In this document: one piece after another, positions 1 through 9,237 of the stretch
Layout of the letters: each line of letters opens with the position of its first letter
Numbering within the stretch: the first letter of the stretch is position 1
From: Chlorobaculum sp. MV4-Y
GTDB taxonomy: Bacteria; Bacteroidota; Chlorobiia; Chlorobiales; Chlorobiaceae
Length of the DNA: 64,000 nt
Direction of reading: 5' to 3'
Assembly: GCF_025244685.1 (NCBI RefSeq)
Contig: NZ_CP104202.1
Coordinates: forward strand, 1,244,359-1,308,358
Notes under the pieces: model-generated
The model's database searches: none
Seen by the model: the letters and a program-made list of their open reading frames with translations, nothing else
What the model was told of the DNA's origin: nothing
Program-made: the position numbers and the translations under genes

Positions 1-302
1 ATATCATTGAAAGCGCTGAAAATATCGTTGATATCACCATATCCCGCGCCACCAGGACCGCCTCCCGAGGCAGCTGACGAACCGACGCCCGCATGGCCGA
101 ACTGGTCGTAGCGGCGGCGCTTGTCATCGTTGCTCAGAACTTCGTACGCCTCGTTGACCTCTTTGAACTTCTCCTCGGCCTCTTTGTTGTCGGGATTCTT
201 GTCCGGGTGATATTTCAGGGCCAGCTTGCGGTAAGCCTTCTTTATTTCATCCTTGTCCGCCGATCGGCTGACGCCAAGAACTTCATAGTAATCTCTCTTC
301 AT
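1..302 (-). CDS. dnaJ: DnaJ chaperone, N-terminal part (cut by window edge)
   Basis: Hsp40 co-chaperone that stimulates the DnaK ATPase. About 100 residues are visible, starting [20 protein letters not shown]. The J domain is complete, with the diagnostic HPD motif in [18 protein letters not shown] Gly-rich linker follows ([12 protein letters not shown]), after which the gene runs off the left end of the window, so the zinc-binding and C-terminal domains are not seen. It is the third gene of a minus-strand hrcA-grpE-dnaJ operon, 34 bases after the grpE stop, and is presumably co-transcribed with it. The start ATG (complement of 300-302) gives the standard DnaJ N-terminus. Confidence 0.96.
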   Translation of the reverse strand, partial: MKRDYYEVLGVSRSADKDEIKKAYRKLALKYHPDKNPDNKEAEEKFKEVNEAYEVLSNDDKRRRYDQFGHAGVGSSAASGGGPGGAGYGDINDIFSAFND

Positions 303-336
303 CGTTTATACTCTCACTATTTATATCTGAACCTGG

Positions 337-915
337 TTATTTGGCGACGATTACCTTGGCGTGACGGATCACCCTGTCGCCAAGCGTGTAGCCGGTCTGG
401 TACTCCTCGACGATGGTGTCGGGTTCGGCACCCGGCGCATCGATCTGCGTGATCGCTTCGTGGAAGTTCACGTCGAGCACCTTGCCTTTGGCCTCAATCT
501 CCTTGACTCCCTTGCGCTCGAGCAGCGACATGAAGTTTTTGCGGATCAGCTCCACCCCCTCAATGAAGGGTTTTGCCGCGGCCATCTCCTGCATTTCGGT
601 AGGAATGTGGCTCATGAGGCGCTTCAAATCATCGATCAGCGGCAACAGGTCGCGCACCGTGTTCTCCAGCATTCGCGTACCGGACAGCGCGGCTTCGCGC
701 TCCTTCTGCTTCCGGAAGTTCTCGAACTCTGCGGCGCGGCGCATCACCTCTTCGCGAAGCTTCTGGATTTCGGCGTCCCTCGCCGCAATTTCGGCCTCCA
801 TGTCCGCCTCGGTCGCCGCAGGAATCGCCGCCGTCTCTTCGGCAGCCGTCTCAGCCGCCTCAGTGTTGATAGTCTCCTGTATCTCTTCCTGTTCCTTGTG
901 GTGCTTTTTAGTCAT
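337..915 (-). CDS. grpE: GrpE nucleotide exchange factor
   Basis: Nucleotide exchange factor for DnaK. The protein has 192 residues. An acidic, Ala/Glu-rich N-terminal tail is followed by a long helix predicted to form the GrpE dimer coiled coil (around [20 protein letters not shown]). The C-terminal beta domain ends with the family signature [20 protein letters not shown]. It lies between hrcA (23 bases upstream) and dnaJ, the usual heat-shock repressor/chaperone operon. Length and motifs are typical and nothing is broken. Confidence 0.97.
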   Translation of the reverse strand: MTKKHHKEQEEIQETINTEAAETAAEETAAIPAATEADMEAEIAARDAEIQKLREEVMRRAAEFENFRKQKEREAALSGTRMLENTVRDLLPLIDDLKRLMSHIPTEMQEMAAAKPFIEGVELIRKNFMSLLERKGVKEIEAKGKVLDVNFHEAITQIDAPGAEPDTIVEEYQTGYTLGDRVIRHAKVIVAK

Positions 916-938
916 AATTGCAGCTAAAGTATTGATAA

Positions 939-2009
939 TTAATTATTTCCGGAGAGCGCCTCGGAGAGGCAGCCCGCCATGTAGTTCACCACGCGCACGG
1001 CGTGCTCGTAATCCATCCGCTTCGGCCCCATGACGCCAACCCTGCCGATCATCTTGCCCGCGAAGTAGGGCGACGAAACAATGGTCAGGTCGGCGGCGTT
1101 GCCTGTGCGGTTCTCGGTGCCGATGCTGATGGCCACCTCGCACTCGCGAATCTGGCGAAGTGCTGAGGGAACCGCGTTATCGACAAGCCTGGCCATGCCG
1201 AACTTGTCCTCGATCATGGTGATGATGTCGCGCACCTTCTCGGGATGCTTGAACTCGGGCTGATCGACGATGTTCTCGGTGCCCGAAACATAGAGCCGTT
1301 CGAGAATGGAGGATTCATCGAAAAGCGTATCAGCTGAGCTGACGATACTGTTCATCAGCCCCTCGCTGCCCTTGAAGTCCGAAAGGCGCTTGCCGATGGT
1401 GCTACGAATCTCTTCGAGCGTCAGCCCCGAGAGGCGTTCGTTGAGCACATCGACCACGGCATCAATCTTCTGCCGCGATATTTCCGCGTTCAACTCCATG
1501 ACGATGGTCTTGACAAAGAGCGACTGGATGGCAATGACCACCATGATCCGCGACGAGGCGAGCTGCACGATGTCAAGGCGTTCGAAAACCGCGTTGGAGA
1601 GCCTCGGCGGCAGCACTACGGCGAGCTGCCGCGAGATGCTGCCCAGAACCCGTGCCGCCGCGCCCAGCACCTCGGCAGATGTGCCTTTCAGCTCCGAATT
1701 GCGACTGCTGAAACGATCATCGATCATCCGCTTTTCCTCTTCATCGATCCGGCTGACGTTCATGATCAGATCAACGTAATAGCGATACCCCTTGTCGGTC
1801 GGCACCCGACCGGCGGAGGTGTGCGGCTGGCTGATGAAACCGTCCGCTTCCAGGTCGGCCATGACGTTGCGAATGGTGGCGTCCGACAGGCCGAGGTTAT
1901 AGTTTCGCGCGATGGTGCGCGAACCGACCGGCATCGCCGACACGACGTATGACTGTATGATAATACCGAGAACCTGACGTTCACGCAGGGTCAAATCACG
2001 ATAATTCAT
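939..2009 (-). CDS. hrcA: HrcA heat-inducible transcription repressor
   Basis: Repressor of class I heat-shock genes that binds CIRCE operators and needs GroE for activity. The N-terminal winged helix is clear ([20 protein letters not shown], then [17 protein letters not shown], and [18 protein letters not shown]). A GAF-like/dimerisation region follows and the protein ends in the typical [15 protein letters not shown] stretch. The reading frame stays open upstream to 2060, but the ATG at 2009 gives the conserved start; no convincing ribosome-binding site separates the alternatives. First gene of the hrcA-grpE-dnaJ operon. I saw no CIRCE palindrome in the roughly 150 bases upstream, so autoregulation through CIRCE is not supported here. 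Confidence 0.95.
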   Translation of the reverse strand: MNYRDLTLRERQVLGIIIQSYVVSAMPVGSRTIARNYNLGLSDATIRNVMADLEADGFISQPHTSAGRVPTDKGYRYYVDLIMNVSRIDEEEKRMIDDRFSSRNSELKGTSAEVLGAAARVLGSISRQLAVVLPPRLSNAVFERLDIVQLASSRIMVVIAIQSLFVKTIVMELNAEISRQKIDAVVDVLNERLSGLTLEEIRSTIGKRLSDFKGSEGLMNSIVSSADTLFDESSILERLYVSGTENIVDQPEFKHPEKVRDIITMIEDKFGMARLVDNAVPSALRQIRECEVAISIGTENRTGNAADLTIVSSPYFAGKMIGRVGVMGPKRMDYEHAVRVVNYMAGCLSEALSGNN

Positions 2010-2177
2010 CTGGTAACTGCCTGTACTTGAATACTGATTGCGCATGTAGCCGTGCGGCAAAACCGCTTGTGACCGGTATTCATCAACAACGTAAAAGCCC
2101 CGATAGTTGCTTAGAGACCCGTGTCACACAACGGCAAATAATATACAGAAAATTAACTTTGAATGAACCGCAAGGGC

Positions 2178-3062
2178 TTACTCCGCAATGCAGGAGAGCA
2201 CTCGGTCGAGCTTGTTGTAATCCTGCATGACCTCGATGTCACCGAAGCCGGTGCCAAGCAGATTTTTGACGCCCTCCGCACCGTCGGCATGAAGCTCAAA
2301 GCAGAGCACGCCCCCCTTGCGAAGCAGCACGGGAGCGGCGGCGGCGATGCTCTCGTAATACTCGAAACCCTTCGGCGCAACCAGCGCAAGGCGCGGCTCG
2401 TACTGCTTCACCTCCGTTTGCAGTGTCGTCCACTCCGCTTCCGGAATGTAGGGTGGATTGGAGATGAGCAGATCGAACGGACCGCCAACAGCATCGGCAA
2501 ACGAAGCGCTGAGCACGTCAGCCTCGACGAAGGTGATGCGCTCGCTTACTCCGTGCGCCTCGGCATTGCGGCGGGCCGCCTCCAGCGCATCGGCAGAAAC
2601 GTCGGCTGCGGTGACGCGAGCGCCCGGCAGCCGCAGTGCGAGCGTGATGGCGATGCAACCACTGCCGGTGCCGACGTCGAGAATCGACGGAGTATCTGCT
2701 GACGCGAGGCCACTTGTGGCAAGCCGCTCCATCGCATGTTCAAGCACCAGCTCGGTCTCCGGACGAGGAATCAGTACACGCTCATCAACGAAAAACCGGT
2801 AGCCGTAAAAAAACGCTTCACCCGCAATGTACTGCACCGGCCTCCCCTGCATCCGCTCCCGACAAGCCGCCCGGAACGCCTCAAGCTCTTTGAGCGTCAA
2901 CGGCCGCTCGTGATCGAGATAAAGCTGAAGCCGTTGCAACCCAAGCACATGCCCCAAAAGCAACTCCGCCGAAAGACGAGGCTCGTCGATCTTCTTCTCG
3001 GCAAAAAACGCGATGGTCGTCCTGAGCAGCTCGACAAGGCTCCACACTTTCTCTTCGGGCAT
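2178..3062 (-). CDS. prmC: Peptide chain release factor N5-glutamine methyltransferase
   Basis: SAM-dependent methyltransferase (PrmC/HemK) that methylates the Gln of the GGQ motif in release factors RF1 and RF2. The 294-residue protein has an N-terminal helical recognition domain. A Rossmann methyltransferase domain follows, with motif I DVGTGSG at residues 129-135 and the catalytic NPPY at 202-205. The family motif IPRPETE is at about 98-104. It lies upstream of hrcA on the same strand, separated by about 170 bases, so co-transcription is uncertain. Confidence 0.95.
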   Translation of the reverse strand: MPEEKVWSLVELLRTTIAFFAEKKIDEPRLSAELLLGHVLGLQRLQLYLDHERPLTLKELEAFRAACRERMQGRPVQYIAGEAFFYGYRFFVDERVLIPRPETELVLEHAMERLATSGLASADTPSILDVGTGSGCIAITLALRLPGARVTAADVSADALEAARRNAEAHGVSERITFVEADVLSASFADAVGGPFDLLISNPPYIPEAEWTTLQTEVKQYEPRLALVAPKGFEYYESIAAAAPVLLRKGGVLCFELHADGAEGVKNLLGTGFGDIEVMQDYNKLDRVLSCIAE

Positions 3063-3161
3063 GACTGGCGGTTTGGGTTATGGAATTGGGAGGTATTTAC
3101 GAATTTTGGAGGGGCGAGGCAATGGGAGAAAACCGATAGAAATGACTACGGCTCAATACTT

Positions 3162-3368
3162 TTAAAAAGAGAAATAAAACCACCCGGCGGCAAGCGCTAT
3201 TGCCGACAAAACCAGCACGACGATATTTCTGAGAAGCTTCTTCGAAGGCACAACCGGCAGGTTCACTATCCGTTGCGGGATTTTGATCTCGACCGGGGCG
3301 TCAGAACTTTTCTCGGGCTGCGCCGCAGGCCTGTTCGGGCTGGCATGGGTGATGGATTTGGTGCTCAT
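3162..3368 (-). CDS. Small membrane-anchored hypothetical protein
   Basis: A 68-residue protein of unknown function. The N-terminal half is polar and Pro-rich (MSTKSITHASPNRPAAQPEK). The C-terminal half carries one hydrophobic segment at about residues 46-66 (LRNIVVLVLSAIALAAGWFY), predicting a single-pass, tail-anchored protein. I do not recognise a family. It sits between prmC and the divergent periplasmic protein at 3584. Its confidence rests mainly on the coherent topology and the lack of a better frame. Confidence 0.55.
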   Translation of the reverse strand: MSTKSITHASPNRPAAQPEKSSDAPVEIKIPQRIVNLPVVPSKKLLRNIVVLVLSAIALAAGWFYFSF

Positions 3369-3583
3369 GGAGCTCTTCTGACGGATTGGTTTTTATCGCA
3401 CGATGCTCGTTGAAGATACGCTTTTTCAGATGAGCGAAGGGTAGAGCCCAACAGGGGGAATACGCAGGTCTGCCCCTACAAAAAGAAACGCCTCGAAATA
3501 ACGTCGAAAAATAGACAAGCTGTTCTTTCCGCCTCCGTTTTTTTTGCGATATTTTGCCAAACACCAGCAACCGATTCTGACCG

Positions 3584-4324
3584 ATGAAACGACTACCAGG
3601 CCTTTTCGCAACCCTGCTTCTCCTCATTCTCGCCCTCCCGGCGAGCGCCCACGCGGCGTTCACTGGCGAAATGAATATGAAGCTCACCATGCCGAACGGC
3701 ACGGCCAGTATCACCTACCTGTTCGGCACGCGCGATCAGAAGATGGACATGACCATGCAGCTCGACCGGATTCCCGAGCCGCTCAAAACGACCATTATCA
3801 CCCGCAGCGCCCGACCCGACGAGGCGACCATCGTGAATCACAAATCGAAAAGCTGGAGCGTCATGAACCTGCGGAGCGCCGCCGAGAGCGCTACCTTGCT
3901 CGATTTCGACAGCAACTACCGCTTCATGCGCGTCGGCCCGGAAACAGTCAAGGGCTACCCGTGCGAGCACGTGCGGCTCACGAGCAGCACCGACACGCTC
4001 GATCTCTGGATTTCAAAGGGGCTGGCCGACTTCTCGACCTTCCGGCTTCTGCAATCACAGAATCCACGCCTGTCGAACACCTCGCTTTCGCGCGTGCTCA
4101 AGCAAAACGGCGTCGATGGCTTTCCGGTCAAAATCGTCCAGAAGAACGAGAACGGCCTCTATATCATGGAGCTGAAAAAGGTTACCCCGAAACTGGTTGC
4201 CACATCAAGCTTTCGCGTTCCGGCGGGCTACCGGCAAACCGAACCCGGCCAGACCAACATCGACAAGCAGCAGAAAGAGCATCTGCGCCAGCTCATGGAG
4301 AAGATGAAAAAGTTCGAACAGTGA
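3584..4324 (+). CDS. Exported DUF4412-like protein
   Basis: A 246-residue protein with a clean signal peptide ([20 protein letters not shown], predicted cleavage after the SAHA region). The mature part is rich in short beta-prone segments and resembles the DUF4412 family of periplasmic or outer-membrane-associated proteins ([12 protein letters not shown], then DQKMDMTMQ, and later [21 protein letters not shown]). Its function is unknown. The C-terminus is a charged helix ([18 protein letters not shown]). It stands alone on the plus strand upstream of proS. Confidence 0.75.
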   Translation: MKRLPGLFATLLLLILALPASAHAAFTGEMNMKLTMPNGTASITYLFGTRDQKMDMTMQLDRIPEPLKTTIITRSARPDEATIVNHKSKSWSVMNLRSAAESATLLDFDSNYRFMRVGPETVKGYPCEHVRLTSSTDTLDLWISKGLADFSTFRLLQSQNPRLSNTSLSRVLKQNGVDGFPVKIVQKNENGLYIMELKKVTPKLVATSSFRVPAGYRQTEPGQTNIDKQQKEHLRQLMEKMKKFEQ

Positions 4325-4439
4325 ACGGTTCCGGCTGAACGATGTTATCTGCTTTCATTTCATTACTTTTATAAAACCGTATTCGCGCGGAGGCACCCAG
4401 CCTTTGCACTTCCTCATAATTCAAATCGCAAGCATTACC

Positions 4440-5885
4440 GTGGCTGATAAAATCACTTCGAGGCAGCAGGACTACTCTCAATGGTATATCGACCTTGTCC
4501 GGTCGGCAAAACTGGCCGACTATTCGGACGTTCGCGGCTGCATGGTCATCCGCCCGAACGGCTACGCCATCTGGGAAAAGATGCAGGCGGCGCTGGACGG
4601 CATGTTCAAGGCAACCGGCCATGTGAACGCCTACTTCCCGATGTTTATCCCCGAAAGCTTCATCGCCAAAGAGGCCGAACACATCGAGGGTTTCGCGCCG
4701 GAGTGCGCCGTGGTGACGCATGGCGGCGGCGAGGAGCTGGCTGAAAAACTTTACGTTCGCCCCACCTCGGAGACCATCATCTGGTCGTCGTACAAGAAAT
4801 GGATCCAGTCGTACCGCGACCTGCCGATTCTCATCAACCAGTGGGCCAACGTCGTGCGCTGGGAGATGCGCACCCGCCTGTTCCTGCGCACCACCGAGTT
4901 CCTCTGGCAGGAGGGCCACACCGCCCACGCCACGCCGGGAGAGGCGCAGGAGGAGGTGATCCGCATGATTAACGTCTATCGCACCTTCGCCGAGGAGTAC
5001 ATGGCGATGCCGGTGATCGTCGGCAAGAAGAGCGAGAGCGAGAAGTTCGCGGGCGCGGACGCCACCTACTGCATCGAGGCGATGATGCAGGACGGCAAGG
5101 CGCTGCAGGCGGGCACCTCGCACAACCTCGGCCAGAACTTCGCCAAAGCGTTCGACTGCCAGTTCCAGACGAAAGAGGGCGTGCTCGACTATGTGTGGGC
5201 AACGAGCTGGGGCGTTTCAACACGGCTCATTGGCGCGCTCATCATGGCGCACTCCGACGACAAGGGCCTCGTACTGCCGCCAAAACTCGCTTCACGGCAG
5301 GTGGTGATTATCCCGATCCTCAAGGGCAACAAAGACGAAGTTCGTGCTCATGCGCGTTTCATCGCCAGGGCGCTGAACCATCACGGAATCCCGACCTTCG
5401 TCGATGACAGCGAGAACAACTCACCCGGCTGGAAGTTCGCTGAGTACGAATTGCAGGGCATTCCTGTGAGGATCGAGCTTGGCCCGCGCGACATCGAGCA
5501 GGGCAAGTGCATCGCCGCGCGCCGCGACACGCTCGAAAAGACCGAGTTGCTGCTCGATGAAGCGCTTCCGGCCAATATCGAGGAGATACTGAACAACATC
5601 CAGCAAAACCTCTATGACCGCGCTCTCCAGTTCAGGCAGAACAACACGGTCGAAGCCGCAACATGGGAAGAGTTCAAGGCAAACGTAGAAAAAGGATTTG
5701 TCATCGCCCACTGGGACGGCACGGCTGAAACCGAAGCGCTCATCAAGGAGGAGACCAAAGCCACAATTCGGGTGATACCCACTGACGCGGAATACCGCCA
5801 GCAGTACAACATGGACGAACCGGGAACCTGCATCCGCAGCAGCAACCCGGCATCGCAGAAGGTGGTGTTCGCCAAGGCGTACTGA
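4440..5885 (+). CDS. proS: Prolyl-tRNA synthetase, archaeal/eukaryotic type
   Basis: Class II aminoacyl-tRNA synthetase charging tRNA-Pro. Motif 2 reads [20 protein letters not shown] and motif 3 is [19 protein letters not shown]. The editing insertion of bacterial ProRS is absent and the protein ends in a C-terminal Tyr (VVFAKAY). All three traits mark the archaeal/eukaryotic-like form. The annotated GTG at 4440 (protein starting [20 protein letters not shown]) matches the conserved N-terminus as I know it. An in-frame TTG at 4404 has a better Shine-Dalgarno (GCGGAGG at 4387-4393) and would add 12 residues, so the exact start is unsettled. Confidence 0.95.
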   Translation: MADKITSRQQDYSQWYIDLVRSAKLADYSDVRGCMVIRPNGYAIWEKMQAALDGMFKATGHVNAYFPMFIPESFIAKEAEHIEGFAPECAVVTHGGGEELAEKLYVRPTSETIIWSSYKKWIQSYRDLPILINQWANVVRWEMRTRLFLRTTEFLWQEGHTAHATPGEAQEEVIRMINVYRTFAEEYMAMPVIVGKKSESEKFAGADATYCIEAMMQDGKALQAGTSHNLGQNFAKAFDCQFQTKEGVLDYVWATSWGVSTRLIGALIMAHSDDKGLVLPPKLASRQVVIIPILKGNKDEVRAHARFIARALNHHGIPTFVDDSENNSPGWKFAEYELQGIPVRIELGPRDIEQGKCIAARRDTLEKTELLLDEALPANIEEILNNIQQNLYDRALQFRQNNTVEAATWEEFKANVEKGFVIAHWDGTAETEALIKEETKATIRVIPTDAEYRQQYNMDEPGTCIRSSNPASQKVVFAKAY

Positions 5886-5962
5886 GAAATTGCAGAACGG
5901 GGCGGGCACCATACCCATCCCTACAGTTTTCATCCTCCTCGCCGCCCACTTTTTGCCATAAA

Positions 5963-6001
5963 AAAAGCTTCCCCGCGATACTGCATTGCAGGGAAGCTTT
6001 T
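5963..6001. terminator. Bidirectional terminator between proS and peroxiredoxin
   Basis: Perfect 11-bp inverted repeat, AAAAGCTTCCC (5963-5973) and GGGAAGCTTTT (5991-6001). The loop contains a smaller CTGC/GCAG pairing. A/T runs on both sides suit termination of the convergent proS (+) and peroxiredoxin (-) transcripts. Confidence 0.8.
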
Positions 6002-6008
6002 AAATCGA

Positions 6009-6036
6009 GGGCAGCCCATACCTGTCGAAGCTGCCC
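6009..6036. repeat. Small hairpin GGGCAG...CTGCCC
   Basis: A second hairpin right after the terminator: GGGCAG (6009-6014) and CTGCCC (6031-6036). The stretch GCCCATACCTGTC (6014-6026) recurs exactly at 59751-59763, also next to a hairpin. It may belong to a dispersed intergenic repeat. Confidence 0.45.
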
Positions 6037-6040
6037 TAAC

Positions 6041-6628
6041 TTATTCTGCGAAATACTCTTTAAGGCCCTCGTCGGTCGGCTTCATGGCCTTGTCGCCCTT
6101 GTTCCAGTTGGCCGGGCAGACCTCGCCGAACTCCTCGGTGAACTGAAGCGCATCGACGATACGGAGCACCTCGTCGATGTTCCTGCCGAGGCCGAGATCG
6201 TTGACCACCTGATGCTTCACCACACCTTCGCGATCGATCAGGAAAAGGCCCCTGAGCGCCACGCTGCCGTCAGGGGTGAGGACGTCGTAATCCTTGGCGA
6301 TGGTCTTGTTGATATCGGAAATAAGCGGATAGGTGACGCCCTGAATACCGCCTTTGCTACGAGGAGTGTTAAGCCAGGCGAAGTGCGAGAATTTGGAGTC
6401 TACCGAGCAGCCGAGCACCTCGACATTGCGCTTTTTGAACTCATCGATCTTCTCCTGAAAAGCGTGCAACTCCGTCGGGCAAACGAAAGTGAAGTCGAGA
6501 GGATAGAAAAACAGCACGACATATTTGCCCCGATACGCTGAAAGCTGACAGGAATCGACGAAGGTCGAGCCGTTGACGACTGCAGCTGCATTGAAATCCG
6601 GGGCTGGACGGCCTACGAGTACACTCAT
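6041..6628 (-). CDS. Typical 2-Cys peroxiredoxin (AhpC/Prx1 family)
   Basis: Thiol peroxidase that reduces H2O2 and organic peroxides, important for an anaerobe meeting oxygen. The 195-residue protein has the peroxidatic Cys50 in DFTFVCPTE and the resolving Cys171 in the C-terminal VCPANWNKG. This makes it a typical 2-Cys enzyme of the Prx1/AhpC type with a full-length C-terminal arm. It is a single-gene unit ending at a strong bidirectional terminator. A perfect 8+1+8 palindrome lies just upstream and may be a peroxide or iron regulator site. No reductase gene (ahpF) is adjacent. Confidence 0.93.
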   Translation of the reverse strand: MSVLVGRPAPDFNAAAVVNGSTFVDSCQLSAYRGKYVVLFFYPLDFTFVCPTELHAFQEKIDEFKKRNVEVLGCSVDSKFSHFAWLNTPRSKGGIQGVTYPLISDINKTIAKDYDVLTPDGSVALRGLFLIDREGVVKHQVVNDLGLGRNIDEVLRIVDALQFTEEFGEVCPANWNKGDKAMKPTDEGLKEYFAE

Positions 6629-6664
6629 GATTGTATCCTTTTTGATGATTGTTTTTTTGATCCT

Positions 6665-6681
6665 TAAATAAGACTTATTTA
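6665..6681. promoter_or_regulatory. Candidate Fur/PerR-family operator upstream of peroxiredoxin
   Basis: Perfect palindrome TAAATAAG-A-CTTATTTA, 37-53 bases upstream of the peroxiredoxin ATG. Its core AAATAAG-A-CTTATTT has the 7-1-7 architecture known for PerR/Fur boxes, although the sequence is not the B. subtilis consensus. Assignment to a Fur-family regulator is inference from geometry and from the target gene. Confidence 0.5.
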
Positions 6682-6837
6682 GTCCAAAATAAAAAACCGC
6701 AAGAAAGTGTCAAACAGAAAACTGAACTATTTTCAATCACTCCCCAGTCATGTCTATTGTGAATCGCTCCCGGATACGGATTCTGTCGCATTATTCGTAT
6801 TTTTCACCATTATCGGAACTTATCAGTTATCACACCC

Positions 6838-8139
6838 ATGCGGAACTTCTTTGAATTCGACAGGCACGGAACGAGTTACCGGCAGGAGTTTCTGGCGGGC
6901 CTGACCACCTTTTTTACGCTCTCCTACATCATCGTGGTCAACCCGGCTATCCTCGAAGCCGCCGGAATGCCGCGCGGCGCTTCGATGACCGCCACCATCC
7001 TGACAGCGGTGTTCGGCACGGTGCTGATGGGCCTGTATGCAAAGCGCCCCTTCGCCGTCGCGCCGTACATGGGCGAAAACGCCTTTATCGCCTATACGGT
7101 GGTCAAGACGCTCGGTTATTCGTGGCAAACAGCGCTCGGCGCGATTCTGGCCAGTGGTGTGCTCTTCACGCTCATCACGCTCACCGGCGCTCGCAAGTGG
7201 CTGGCCGAAGCGATTCCACCAACGCTCAAGCACAGCTTTGCGGTGGGCATAGGCCTTTTCCTCGCCTTCCTCGGCCTTTCCAACATGGGCGTGGTGGCAC
7301 TCGGCGTCCCCGGCGCTCCGGTCAAGCTCGGCGATCTGACAACAATTCCGGTACTCTGCAGCCTTGGTGGTCTGGCTCTCACTGGCGCGCTGCTCGTGCG
7401 CAGAGTCACCGGAGCACTGGTGATCGGCATGGCTGCAACGACAACGCTGATGCTCTCGCTCGGCTTGCTGCAACTTCCACAAACCCCCTTCAGCCTGCCG
7501 CCTTCGGTCGCGCCACTATGGCTACAGGTCGATATTACCGGCACCCTCACCTGGGGCTTCGTCGGAGTAATCCTGAGCGTGCTGGTGATGGATTTCGTCG
7601 ATACGATGGGCACGCTGATCGGCCTCTCCGCCCGCGCCCGGCTGCTCGACGAGAACGGCAACCTGCCGGAGATCGAAAAGCCAATGCTTGTCGATGCACT
7701 CTCGACCACCGCTGCCGCGCTCTTTGGCACCACCACCGCAGGGGTGTTCATCGAATCGGCCTCGGGCATCGAACAGGGCGGCAAGACAGGCTTCACGGCA
7801 CTCGTGGTGGCGGGGTTGTTCCTGCTCGCCCTCTTCTTCGCGCCGATCCTGACCATTGTGCCGCCACAAGCGTACGGGCCAGTGCTCGTACTGGTGGGCA
7901 TGTTCATGATCGAATCTGCGGGTTACTTCGATTTCAACGACTACACCGAGCTGCTCCCCGCCTTTCTGACCATCGTCATGATGCTCTTCACCTTCAACAT
8001 CGGCGTCGGCATCACGATGGGCTTCATCAGTTGGGTGGTCATCAAGGCGCTGGCGGGAAGATTCCGCGAGATCAACGCCGGCATGACCGCGCTGGCGATC
8101 ATCTCCGCAACTTTCTATATTTTCTATCCTTACCATTGA
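6838..8139 (+). CDS. NCS2-family purine permease (AzgA/PbuG-like)
   Basis: Polytopic inner-membrane proton symporter of the nucleobase-cation symporter 2 family, in the adenine/guanine/hypoxanthine (AzgA/PbuG) branch. It has 433 residues and about 12-14 hydrophobic segments. Family signatures include the N-terminal REFLAGLTTFFTLSYIIVVN, then APYMGENAFIAYTVV and, in the second half, ESASGIEQGGKTGFTALVV. The stop is 8 bases before the ATG of the downstream carbon-nitrogen hydrolase, suggesting an operon. The exact substrate cannot be told from sequence. Confidence 0.9.
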   Translation: MRNFFEFDRHGTSYRQEFLAGLTTFFTLSYIIVVNPAILEAAGMPRGASMTATILTAVFGTVLMGLYAKRPFAVAPYMGENAFIAYTVVKTLGYSWQTALGAILASGVLFTLITLTGARKWLAEAIPPTLKHSFAVGIGLFLAFLGLSNMGVVALGVPGAPVKLGDLTTIPVLCSLGGLALTGALLVRRVTGALVIGMAATTTLMLSLGLLQLPQTPFSLPPSVAPLWLQVDITGTLTWGFVGVILSVLVMDFVDTMGTLIGLSARARLLDENGNLPEIEKPMLVDALSTTAAALFGTTTAGVFIESASGIEQGGKTGFTALVVAGLFLLALFFAPILTIVPPQAYGPVLVLVGMFMIESAGYFDFNDYTELLPAFLTIVMMLFTFNIGVGITMGFISWVVIKALAGRFREINAGMTALAIISATFYIFYPYH

Positions 8140-8147
8140 GAGAACCG

Positions 8148-9008
8148 ATGCTCAAGTCAAAGCTCAGAATCGTCCAGTCGGACTGTACGCTCGCCAATTT
8201 CGAGGAAAATCTCGAACGGCACATCACAGCCATCGAAACTGCGATCCGGAACGGCGCGGACGCTATCGCCTTTCCGGAGCTGTCGCTGACCGGCTACAAC
8301 GTGCAGGACGCCGCGCAAGACATGGCGATGCACATCGACGACCGGCGGCTCGATCCACTTCGCGAGCTGAGCCGCGACATCTGTATCTTCTGCGGGGGAA
8401 TCGAACTGAGCGACGACTACGGCGTCTACAACTCGGCTTTCATGTTCGAGGATGGCGCGGGCCGGAGCGTGCACCGAAAGATCTATCTGCCGACCTACGG
8501 CATGTTCGAGGAGCTGCGCTATTTCTCGGCGGGACGGCAGATAGAGACCGTGACCTCGCGACGCATCGGCAAGGTCGGTGTCGCTATCTGCGAGGATTTC
8601 TGGCATATGTCGGTGCCCTACCTGCTGGCCCACCAGGGGGCGAAGCTTTTGCTTGTGCTCATGTCGAGCCCGCTGCGCCTCTCACCCGGTCAGGGCGTTC
8701 CGGCCATCGTGACGCAGTGGCAAACCATCGCTTCGACCAGCGCGTTTCTGCTCAGTTGTTACGTCGCCTGCGTCAACCGCGTGGGCAACGAGGACAGCTT
8801 CACCTACTGGGGCAATTCGGCAGTCACCGCACCCGACGGATCAATCGCGGCATCCGCGCCGATGTTCAGCGAGCACAGCTTCGACGCGACTATCGACTAC
8901 TCAGTGGTCAAGCGGGCAAGGCTCCAGTCATCTCACTTCCTCGACGAGGACACCAAGCTCTTCGCCTCGCAGCTCGAAACCATGCTGAGCGCAAACCGCC
9001 GGGGATGA
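8148..9008 (+). CDS. Carbon-nitrogen hydrolase (nitrilase superfamily)
   Basis: A 286-residue nitrilase-superfamily amidase. The Glu-Lys-Cys triad is visible: Glu44 in FPELSLTGYN, Lys111 in HRKIYLPTYG and Cys148 in GVAICEDFW. The N-terminal motifs resemble the amidase domain of glutamine-dependent NAD synthetases, but no synthetase domain is present. The start ATG at 8148 has a GAGAG ribosome-binding site. It follows the purine permease by 8 bases, which hints at use of an imported N-compound; the substrate is unknown. Confidence 0.88.
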   Translation: MLKSKLRIVQSDCTLANFEENLERHITAIETAIRNGADAIAFPELSLTGYNVQDAAQDMAMHIDDRRLDPLRELSRDICIFCGGIELSDDYGVYNSAFMFEDGAGRSVHRKIYLPTYGMFEELRYFSAGRQIETVTSRRIGKVGVAICEDFWHMSVPYLLAHQGAKLLLVLMSSPLRLSPGQGVPAIVTQWQTIASTSAFLLSCYVACVNRVGNEDSFTYWGNSAVTAPDGSIAASAPMFSEHSFDATIDYSVVKRARLQSSHFLDEDTKLFASQLETMLSANRRG

Positions 9009-9052
9009 TGGGATAGATTATTGTTCAGGCGATGAAAGCTCTTGAACAATTG

Positions 9053-9202
9053 CCCCGGACTTCAGTCCGGGGTTTATGGATAAAACAAAATAAATCTGGG
9101 CTTTAGCCCAATTTCTTTTTATGGAAAACCTCCACCCCGGCTTGAAAGCCGGGGCAATGCTCGTTGCAAGATTTTTAATGTCCAGCGCGGGCTGAAGCCC
9201 GC
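9053..9202. repeat. Cluster of four small GC-rich hairpins
   Basis: Four palindromes lie in 150 bases between the hydrolase and ispE. They are CCCCGGAC/GTCCGGGG (9053-9072), TGGGCT/AGCCCA (9097-9110), CCCCGGCTT/AAGCCGGGG (9135-9154) and GCGGGCT/AGCCCGC (9187-9202). All have a 2-4 base A/T-rich or GA centre. Two more of the same kind lie after nifB (55365-55432). They look like dispersed REP-like intergenic elements and may also end the convergent transcripts. Confidence 0.75.
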
Positions 9203-9237
9203 CTGAATGTAAAAAGGATTCCCCCGCCCCTCCCCTC

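Noticed and set aside
2010-2177. CIRCE operator upstream of hrcA
   Set aside because: Searched by eye for TTAGCACTC-N9-GAGTGCTAA and found no match.
7122-8147. Upstream extension of the carbon-nitrogen hydrolase frame
   Set aside because: Overlaps the permease gene out of frame and is low-complexity; the ATG at 8148 has its own ribosome-binding site.
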